Below are positions 1-7,000 of a stretch of DNA of 39,503 nt, piece after piece (the first letter of the stretch is position 1; the number at the start of each line of letters is the position of its first letter). The notes beneath the pieces were generated by a model, which saw nothing but the letters and a program-made list of their open reading frames with translations, did not search any database and was not told where the DNA came from. The position numbers and the translations under genes are program-made. The DNA is from Flavobacteriales bacterium (GTDB taxonomy: Bacteria > Bacteroidota > Bacteroidia > UBA10329): NCBI GenBank assembly GCA_021739625.1, contig JAIPBJ010000018.1, forward strand, positions 1 through 39,503, read 5' to 3'.

Positions 1-119
1 GCTATGAGGCCATGAACAACATCGAGCTGGCCAAGCGCGAGTACTCCTACCTGCTGCAACTGAATCCGAACCACCTGAGGGCTTCGCAACGATTGAATGC
101 ACTTTTGAAGAAGCGATAA
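1..119 (+). CDS. C-terminal end of a TPR-like protein (partial)
   Basis: Only the last 38 codons are inside the window; the frame runs from base 3 to a TAA at 117-119. The visible residues form amphipathic helices ending in LLQLNPNHLRASQRL, the pattern of the last helix pair of a tetratricopeptide repeat. TPR proteins usually act as scaffolds for protein contacts, but nothing here says with which partner. The start, signal peptide and any other domain lie outside the window, so no further function can be given. The gap of about 85 bases to the next gene and the promoter-like element there suggest that the downstream gene is transcribed on its own. Confidence 0.6.
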   Translation, partial: YEAMNNIELAKREYSYLLQLNPNHLRASQRLNALLKKR

Positions 120-172
120 GTGCAATCATGTTCGATCGATAAGCCAGTGATACTGGAGTGACATTCGTTTTA

Positions 173-180
173 TACTTTTA
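173..180 (+). promoter_or_regulatory. Candidate -7 promoter element for the secreted protein at 205
   Basis: TACTTTTA matches the Bacteroidota -7 consensus TAnnTTTG at all fixed positions but the last. It lies 24 bases before the ATG at 205. No clear -33 TTG is seen at the usual 19-21 base spacing, so this is a weak call. Confidence 0.3.
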
Positions 181-204
181 CCCGCACACCAGACCCCATT
201 GAAG

Positions 205-738
205 ATGAGACATATACTTTCTGCAATCGTAATGCTCACGTTTGTCATGCCGACCACCGTTGCAACTGCTCAGGACAATCAGTGCGACAATGTGAATGCG
301 CTGCTCACGGCTTCTCAAGAGTATTTCAAGGATGTGCGTGGCGAAGTCACCACCTTTGAGATCAGGGGTGTTGCCAAGCCCTATCAGAAATCGAACACCA
401 GCATCAAGGAAGGGGTGACCACCTACATCACAGAAGATGAATGGTATCCCGAGCTGGTGTCCTATCTGGCCAAGACAAGATTCTATTCTGAGGAGCTGCA
501 GAATGAGTACGACCGCATGAAAAAGCTGATGGCCGACTGCCTTGGCCCTGATTGGGTGTTTGTGGAGAAGGACAAGACCAACGACATCTATCTGGAGGAC
601 ACAGAATACAAAAAGGCCGTTTTCACTGAGAATAAGAAGGGCAAGAAGGTGAAGATAGAAGTGTTCATGTACAACCAGCGCGAACTCGATTCGTGGTGCG
701 TGGAGTTCAAAATGTACGGCATCGGGAAAAAGCTCTGA
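205..738 (+). CDS. Small secreted protein of unknown function
   Basis: A 177-residue protein starting MRHILSAIVML. Residues 1-22 form a typical Sec signal peptide with likely cleavage after an ATA-type site just before QDNQCD. The mature part is charged and lysine/glutamate rich (for example ENKKGKKVKIEVF), has no membrane segment, and has three cysteines, near the mature N-terminus, in the middle (DCLGPDW) and near the end (WCVEF). I recognise no family. A TTG two codons earlier (199) is an alternative start, but the ATG at 205 gives the cleaner signal peptide. The gene is monocistronic by position: a strong terminator follows at 764-798 and the next gene is convergent. Location is probably periplasmic or extracellular. 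Confidence 0.7.
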   Translation: MRHILSAIVMLTFVMPTTVATAQDNQCDNVNALLTASQEYFKDVRGEVTTFEIRGVAKPYQKSNTSIKEGVTTYITEDEWYPELVSYLAKTRFYSEELQNEYDRMKKLMADCLGPDWVFVEKDKTNDIYLEDTEYKKAVFTENKKGKKVKIEVFMYNQRELDSWCVEFKMYGIGKKL

Positions 739-763
739 CCCGGATCGGACTGCACGGAAAATC

Positions 764-798
764 CCTGAAAAGCACGAAGCTTTTCAGGCATTTTTTTG
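764..798 (+). terminator. Rho-independent terminator
   Basis: A perfect 9-bp stem, CCTGAAAAG (764-772) and CTTTTCAGG (780-788), with a 7-base loop, is followed by CATTTTTTTG. It ends transcription of the secreted-protein gene. The stem may also serve the convergent protease gene ending at 812, since a short T-run follows it on the other strand. Confidence 0.85.
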
Positions 799-811
799 TG
801 GTCAAAGAATT

Positions 812-2152
812 TCAGACCCGTTTCACAAAGATCTGAGCAGTCTCATACTTCACCACTTTCACAGACTCGCCCTTCTCTATGAAGCCAGTCAGGGCGGTCG
901 CATCATGGATTTCGCCATCGATCTCCACTTTTCCTGACGGACGAAGCACCGAGAATGCCACGCCTTCCCTGCCAATAAGTGCGTTCTCGGCAGTGTCCAC
1001 ACCAATGAAACCCTCTGCCCGCTGCTGAGTGGCCTGCAGCACGAGCGAACTGAGCATGTGCGTTTCGAGCAGACGCTTTGCCAAAGCGATGGAGCCGAAA
1101 AGCCCCACCACAGTGGCCAGCAGCACAGTGAGAGATGCGGTGATGAGCCTGCCGGGAACCACTGGGTCGAAATCGAAGCCCACGTTGCCCACCAGACTCA
1201 GCACAAGGCCGGTGAGAATAAGTGCAATGCCAGAGATGCCCGCCACACCGAAACCGGGAAGTACGAACACCTCGACAGCTACAAGGACAATTCCGGCAAG
1301 AAAAAGGATGATCTCCCAATTGGCGGCCAGCCCTTCCAGATAGAGCGGGGCGAAATACAACGCTGCCGCAGTGATGGACGCGGCAATGGGAAATCCAATT
1401 CCGGGCGTCTGCAGTTCGAAATAGATGCCACCGATGATGATCATGATGAGAATGCCGCTCACCGCAGGATGCACCAACCATCCGATGACCTCATCCAGAA
1501 CGGTGGGGACGAACTCCTTCATTTCATAATCGGTGATGCCATTAAGGGCAAGTACTTCCGCCACATTCTCTGCCATGCCTTCACAGAACCCGTGGCGCAT
1601 GGCCTCGCTGGCAGTGAAAGTGAGCACCTTGCCGCTGTCGCTCACCCCATCGACCTTGATGCTGGCATCGACCATGGCCTGGGCAATGTCGGGGTTGCGG
1701 CCCTGAGCCTCAGCAGTGGCGCGCATCGTGGCCCGCATGTAGCTCTGATACTTGTCGGGCATCTGGCTGCCTTCCTGATCGACAACGGTGGCTGCACCGA
1801 TGTTGGCCCCTTTTCGCATGAAAATGCTGTCGCATGCAATGGAGATCAACGCACCGGCAGAAGCCGCATTGTTGTCTATGAAAACCCACACCGGGATGTC
1901 TGAATTCAGAATCTTGGTGCGCATCGAATCCGCATGGATCACCATACCACCGTATGTGTTCATGTGCAGCAGGATGAGGTCTGCGCCCCATTTGTCCGCA
2001 TCAGCGAACGCCTTCTGCATCTCGCGCCAGACAGGTGGCCCGATCTCTTCTTTGATGTCGAACTTATAGACCTTGCGAATGGCGGTCGAATCCTGAGCGT
2101 TGGCCCATTGAGAAGCGAAAAGGACAGTAAATAGAAAGAGTAGCTTTTTCAT
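812..2152 (-). CDS. NfeD family membrane-bound serine protease (ClpP class)
   Basis: 446 residues, the length of full NfeD1b proteins. A signal peptide (1-19) precedes a ClpP-like protease domain (about 27-220). The motif NNAASAGALI places a nucleophilic Ser at residue 98, and Lys134 (PDKYQSY) fits the Ser/Lys dyad known from the archaeal homologue PH1510 (Ser97/Lys138). Several hydrophobic segments follow (about 220-360), then a C-terminal OB-fold-like NfeD domain (about 375-446, with IGREGVAFSVLRPSGKVEIDGE). The family cleaves membrane-associated substrates and often works with a slipin/stomatin partner; no such partner is in this window. The gene lies 35 bases after hepT on the same strand. 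TACCTTTC (2164-2157) just upstream resembles a -7 element and would give a very short leader. Confidence 0.9.
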   Translation of the reverse strand: MKKLLFLFTVLFASQWANAQDSTAIRKVYKFDIKEEIGPPVWREMQKAFADADKWGADLILLHMNTYGGMVIHADSMRTKILNSDIPVWVFIDNNAASAGALISIACDSIFMRKGANIGAATVVDQEGSQMPDKYQSYMRATMRATAEAQGRNPDIAQAMVDASIKVDGVSDSGKVLTFTASEAMRHGFCEGMAENVAEVLALNGITDYEMKEFVPTVLDEVIGWLVHPAVSGILIMIIIGGIYFELQTPGIGFPIAASITAAALYFAPLYLEGLAANWEIILFLAGIVLVAVEVFVLPGFGVAGISGIALILTGLVLSLVGNVGFDFDPVVPGRLITASLTVLLATVVGLFGSIALAKRLLETHMLSSLVLQATQQRAEGFIGVDTAENALIGREGVAFSVLRPSGKVEIDGEIHDATALTGFIEKGESVKVVKYETAQIFVKRV

Positions 2153-2187
2153 GGTGGAAAGGTAGAGGTGGTGGCAGTTCCACAGCT

Positions 2188-2535
2188 TCAGAATTCTCGG
2201 TCAATGATGTGGGCCACCATTTCCTTCAATTGCGGAAGGTCGTTCTCGACCGTGTTCCAGATTATCTCCATTTTGATTCCGAAATACTGGTGAGTGATCA
2301 CATTTCGCATTGCCCGCACCTGATGCCACGGATACGGATGCCTGTCCAGAATCTCGCGTTCCACATGAATGATGGCCTCACCTATCACTGAAAGTCTGAA
2401 AAGCACAGCCTCGTTGGTGCGCCTGTCATCGAGGAACGATTCTTGGTCAATGTCAGTGATATATGACTGGATGAGGTCAATGGCCTCAAGAATGTGGCGG
2501 AGCCGCTCCAAGCTCCGTTGCTCATGTGTTTTCAT
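2188..2535 (-). CDS. hepT: HepT-like ribonuclease toxin (DUF86)
   Basis: 115 residues, the usual length for HepT, all helical. The catalytic motif of HEPN RNases of this group, R-X4-H-X-Y, is present as RNVITHQY at residues 77-84 (Arg77, His82, Tyr84). In characterised MNT/HepT pairs the toxin cleaves RNA and is neutralised when the antitoxin attaches AMP groups to the tyrosine of this motif. The gene overlaps the end of the antitoxin gene by 14 bases (2522-2535), with the antitoxin first, so the two are translationally coupled. All catalytic residues are kept, so there is no sign of decay. Confidence 0.92.
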   Translation of the reverse strand: MKTHEQRSLERLRHILEAIDLIQSYITDIDQESFLDDRRTNEAVLFRLSVIGEAIIHVEREILDRHPYPWHQVRAMRNVITHQYFGIKMEIIWNTVENDLPQLKEMVAHIIDREF

Positions 2536-3118
2536 AGATCAACTGCGCTTCCTGCCTGATATTCTGGGCCGCATGGTCTCGCAGGCTTGATGCGAAACCG
2601 ATATCCACCTTTCGCTTCAGAAGATTTTCCAGCTTGAATTGAATGTCGGCCAGATCGAAATAGCTGAAAGAACCATTCGGGTCTTCTTCAATCATCAGGT
2701 CGATGTCGCTCTTGGGGCCGTCATCGCCACGGGCGAACGACCCGAACATCCAAGCACGCAGCACACGCCCGTCCAAACTGAGAAAATTCTTGATCAACTT
2801 GACAATGGCAGTGCGGTCACTCTTTTGAAAGATGCCATACGCCACCCGTGCTTCGGCCACCATGATTGCTTCCTTGGCGAATTCTTCGTATTGCAATTCC
2901 TGATAGATGTTCTCACCCAACCAGGCAATGCGCATTTCGCGCGCATCGGCCCCGAGGTGAGTTGAGAGTTGTTCCATCTGGGCGCGTGTCGCCCTGCGTT
3001 CGCCACGTTCAATGCGGCTAAGGAGTGTGGCGTCCATGCCCGTTGCTAGCGCGGTCGAATTCAAGGTCTCTTTCTTGGCCTTGCGCAATTCACGGATTCT
3101 TTCTCCGAAGGGTTTCAT
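2522..3118 (-). CDS. Antitoxin fusion: XRE-type HTH plus MNT nucleotidyltransferase
   Basis: 198 residues from the ATG at 3118. Residues 1-60 are a Cro/C1-type helix-turn-helix (FGERIRELRKAKKETLNSTA, then LLSRIERGER). Residues about 105-198 are a minimal nucleotidyltransferase of the MNT class: GS at 126-127, then ten residues, then D138-I-D140, an exact GSX10DXD motif, with a third acidic residue at D172 (VDIG). MNT antitoxins AMPylate HepT. Most MNT antitoxins I know of consist of the nucleotidyltransferase alone, so the fused DNA-binding domain suggests one protein does both neutralisation and operon repression. An upstream in-frame ATG at 3139 would lie inside the operator palindrome and is unlikely. 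The toxin gene overlaps its 3' end. Confidence 0.88.
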   Translation of the reverse strand: MKPFGERIRELRKAKKETLNSTALATGMDATLLSRIERGERRATRAQMEQLSTHLGADAREMRIAWLGENIYQELQYEEFAKEAIMVAEARVAYGIFQKSDRTAIVKLIKNFLSLDGRVLRAWMFGSFARGDDGPKSDIDLMIEEDPNGSFSYFDLADIQFKLENLLKRKVDIGFASSLRDHAAQNIRQEAQLIYENT

Positions 3119-3123
3119 CACTC

Positions 3124-3152
3124 CAAAAATACTTGACAAAAATAGTCAAGTA
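3124..3152 (-). promoter_or_regulatory. Palindromic operator enclosing a -7 promoter element
   Basis: TACTTGAC (3130-3137) and GTCAAGTA (3145-3152) are a perfect 8-bp inverted repeat with a 7-base spacer. Read on the minus strand, the spacer plus one flanking base is TATTTTTG (3144-3137), a full match to the -7 consensus TAnnTTTG; a second TATTTTTG lies at 3131-3124. The palindrome ends 11 bases before the antitoxin ATG at 3118. An XRE regulator bound here would block RNA polymerase, which fits autoregulation by the HTH domain of the first gene. Confidence 0.75.
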
Positions 3153-3173
3153 TCTGAATGGTCATCAGATCCC

Positions 3174-3722
3174 TCAATTCCAAGAGTGTCCATGCTTCAC
3201 GGTCCATCCCAGAACCCCCTCGCCAAAAAGGAATGTGACCTTTTTGGCACGCCCCACTTCATCTGCATCGAACTTCCGAATCCGATAGAAATTCTCGTAG
3301 GCATCGTTCTCCAAATGGATCACTGCCATGCTGCCGCTGCGTTCCACGTCCAATATCCTGTGCGTTTCGCTGAAAGGTGTGCTGAAATACCAGTTGATGG
3401 TGAGCATTCCGGCCATCAGCAGCGGTGCCAGACCGAAGATGCTGAGAATGAGTCCGTCTGTGAGGTCGAGGCGCATAAGGTTGCGGAGGATGTAGAGCAA
3501 CAGGAATCCCACTGCACCGAACATTACCAGCCATCGGCTGGCCTCCAACAAGGGTATGAGCGTAATGTCCAACAGAAAATAGATAACGAAGGCGCAGAGG
3601 AAGAAAAGCGGAACGAGGGCCATGAGATTCTGGCTGCCACTGTTGTCACCGGTCCAAAGCGTCAATCTGGAACGGCCGCTGCTTGGGAATGGGGGCGTAT
3701 GACTGGCAAGACTTGATGACAT
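3174..3722 (-). CDS. Hypothetical membrane protein with three transmembrane segments
   Basis: 182 residues from the ATG at 3722. Three hydrophobic segments are visible at about 34-57 (LMALVPLFFLCAFVIYFLL), 63-83 (WLVMFGAVGFLLLYIL) and 90-109 (LILSIFGLAPLLMAGM), followed by a soluble C-terminal part of about 70 residues with charged strands. I recognise no family. The last part contains alternating hydrophobic residues (MAVIHLEND, KKVTFLFGEG) like a small beta domain. A longer reading starting at 3806 adds 28 residues without a convincing start context, so I chose the shorter form. It lies 21 bases upstream of the operator of the toxin-antitoxin operon and is transcribed in the same direction, but the operator suggests a separate promoter for that pair. 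Confidence 0.6.
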   Translation of the reverse strand: MSSSLASHTPPFPSSGRSRLTLWTGDNSGSQNLMALVPLFFLCAFVIYFLLDITLIPLLEASRWLVMFGAVGFLLLYILRNLMRLDLTDGLILSIFGLAPLLMAGMLTINWYFSTPFSETHRILDVERSGSMAVIHLENDAYENFYRIRKFDADEVGRAKKVTFLFGEGVLGWTVKHGHSWN

Positions 3723-4044
3723 GAAGCAAAGGTCGGGGATTGTTAGCCACCGAAATGGCATGGTCAGATGCATCGGAATCACGGTAGTAAACTGTAGTTT
3801 TTTCAATGACCAAACAACTGATGGATAGTAAGTTAATTCAGATTATTACCTGTTAGAACTGCAATTTGGCGGAAAATTTGGCAGATGTGAAATTTACTGA
3901 TTATGGAAGTTGTAGAAATCATAAGATGAACACTTTAGCTGAAAAATATCAAGTTTAGAACTGTAATTTATGCGTGATTCTTTGTAATGTTGGTATGTTG
4001 AAGAGCACCTTCCTTTGTGTTGGAACGAACCAAAGAACGGACAC
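3723..4044. other. A+T-rich divergent intergenic region
   Basis: About 320 bases between divergent genes, clearly richer in A+T than the flanking genes, especially 3830-3990. It must hold the promoters for the membrane protein (leftward) and the giant surface protein (rightward). I see several partial -7-like strings close to 4000 but no full TAnnTTTG match, and no open frame worth calling. Confidence 0.5.
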
Positions 4045-7000
4045 ATGAAACTGAAATACACTATCGCAATACTACTGGCAACGGGCCTTCAGGTACAGGC
4101 CCAGCAGCGGTGGCTGAACAAGGCCGGTGGCGCGGGCAATGACGAGGCGCACGATATGGCCCGTGATGCAGCAGGTGACCTCTACATCACCGGCTACTTC
4201 TCATTCGGTGCGCAGTTCGGTGACGAATCGTTCACCGCTGTGGGCAGCACTGACATCTTTGTGGCCAAGGTCAGTGGAAGCACTGGCGAATTCATTTGGG
4301 CCAAGGCTTTCGGCGGTGCAGGGGCTGATGCCGGCATCTCCATTTCCACTGTCGGCAGTGGTGGAATTGCGGTCACAGGTTTCTTCGAGGGACAGGCCAC
4401 CTTCGGCTCACAGCAGGTGACCGCAATGGCGGGTTCGCAGGACATATTCGTGCTGCGGTTGGATGCTGACGGTAATGTGCTGTGGCAGCGCACGGGCGGT
4501 GGCCCGGACTCCGATATCCCATACGGCATAGCGACCGACTTGGATGGCAACATTGTCACAACAGGGTCTTTCAAAGGCGCGGCCAACTTCAGCGGGCAGG
4601 CCATGGTCAGCGTCATCGACCCCATTCTGGAAGAACCATCCTATGACATCTACATCCTGAAGTATGGCCCACAAGGTGCGTTGCAATGGGGGTTGCAAGG
4701 AGCGGCAGAGTACGAGGACAGAGGCATGGCCATAGCCACGGGGCAGGACGGCACCATTTTCGTTGCAGGCCAGTTCTCAGATACCATCACCTTCAATCAG
4801 ACCTACAACAATGGCATGTTCAATGCCGGCTTTCTGCTCCGTCTCGCACCAGATGGAACCGAGCAGTGGCTCACACGGTTCGGGGCAACGGTATGCCTGC
4901 CACGTTCAATGACTGTTGACAACAGTGGGAAGATTTACATGACCGGTGATTTTCTCGGAAACATGGCCGTGTTCGGCCCGCAGACCGTCTATGCGTCCAA
5001 CCCTTATCAGCGGAAAGTGTTCCTCGCAAAATTCGATGGCGATGGGGGCGCGGACTGGATCAGAACGCTCGGATCAGACAATCAGTTGAGTTCGCAGAAG
5101 GTGGCTCTGGATGCAGCAGGTGCGCCATACATCGCTGGAGATTTCAAATGCTCGTTCTCCGAATTGGCGGCTCAACATGGTGAAGGTGTGTTCTATAGCG
5201 TGGGTTTCCGTGACATTTTCACCGCGAAGTTCAGCTCTGATGGCGCACGGCTGTGGGAGCATCATATTGGCGGCCCGCGCGATGACCGGGCCGGAGGGCT
5301 GGCACTCCGCGAGGTGGACAGGCCAATAGTGGCCGGAGGTTTTCAGGCGCAATTCAATGTGCCGTATGTTCCTCAGGCGTTTCAGATCAACAATGAGGTG
5401 AATGAGGTTTTCAATCACATCAATCCTTCCTACCTTAATTACTGCGGTGACCCCAACTATGCCCGGTTTGTGAGTGTGGTCTCCAGCGGCCAGCGCGATG
5501 TGCTCATCACCGAGGGACACAATCCGTCAAGGCAGCCGTATGACTATTTCCTGCGAAGCGGAACTCAGTGCGACCGCGACTATCTGATCCCGCAGATAAA
5601 CGGGGGCCTACAGACATTGTCGGTCTGCGACTCGGCACTCATTCTGCTGCGCACCCGCACCGACCGCGCCTCGCGCATCGGCCCCATCCATACCTACGAC
5701 TGGTCCAATGGTCTGGCAGTGGATTCCTTCTGGGTGACTGCCTCCGAGGTGCTCACGTTGCAAACATCCCGTTTGGACGGATGCCGTGTTTTTTACGATA
5801 CGATAGATGTGACCGTGAATCCACCTGCCATACCGCCACTGGTGAGTGACGACCAGGGCATCAATTCGTTCGCTGCACCTGATGCCTATCCGATCTTCAA
5901 ATGCCATCCCGATTCGGTGACCATTTGGGGCGAGAACATGCAGCCCGATCACACCTATCGCTGGGTCACTTCGTTCGGGACATTCTACACCGATACAGTT
6001 CATATCACCCATACCGCAGGTATGCTCCGCATCGCAGAGACCTCTGCCGGATGCACAGACACCAATAAGGTTTTCGTGTCGATCGATGACTTTGCCAATT
6101 TTGAACCTGTCGATCCGCATATCATAGTTTACCGGCCCGATGGTGTAATGCTTACGGGCGATACCATGCATGTCTGCAGGCTCGACACGTTTCTTGTGCG
6201 CCCTTTTGATAGCCTGCAAGTCTCTGGAAATGGATTTTCCATGCCCTACATGCACTATGCGTGGTCTGAGACTCCATACGGCCTCATCAGTCTCCTACCT
6301 GATATTTCAGATGCGTACTACCGCAACTACAGTGTTCTTCAATCAGGTGGGGTCACGATTCAGGTTACCATTGTCGATGGGTGTAACGTGCAGTATCCGT
6401 TCTATGATCTCAGCCGGACATTCTACCTGGACATGGTGGATTGGTCGAATGACCCGCATGTGAGCGGGCCGTCCGACATCTGTCCGGGCGACACGGTGGT
6501 GCTCACGGCCACAGGCGGTCAGGAGTACTATTGGACAGGGCCGGGCGTGGTGCCTCCTGGGACGGGGGCAACCGTGGAGGTCGTGCTTGGAGGTGAATAC
6601 ATCGTCTATTCTTCGATTCTCACCGAAGAGGGCTGCTACAATTTGGACACCGCAGAATTCAGTTTGCCCGAAAGGCTGGCCCCGCTCATCTCTATGATTC
6701 CGTTCAGTGGCATCATCTGCCCTTATGATTCTGTGCTGATGACCTTGCCGGCAGGCAGCGGCTATCAGTGGATCGGGCCAGATGGTGAGGTCATCGGAAA
6801 CGCCCAATCGGTCTATGGTCAGGTGGCAGGCCCCTATTATGGTACGATGAACCACCCCACGGGCTGCGCGCTCGTTTCCGATGGGGTCGAACTGGCCGAA
6901 TACACATCGCCCTACATCGTGGCAGAACCTTCGCTGTCCCTTTGCGAGGGGCAGACCATCACGCTTGAAGTATTTGCCAATGACGGTTCCATCCTACAAT

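Noticed and set aside
1058-1903. 281-codon plus-strand frame opposite the NfeD gene
   Set aside because: Shadow frame; the minus strand codes for a protease with the Ser/Lys dyad.
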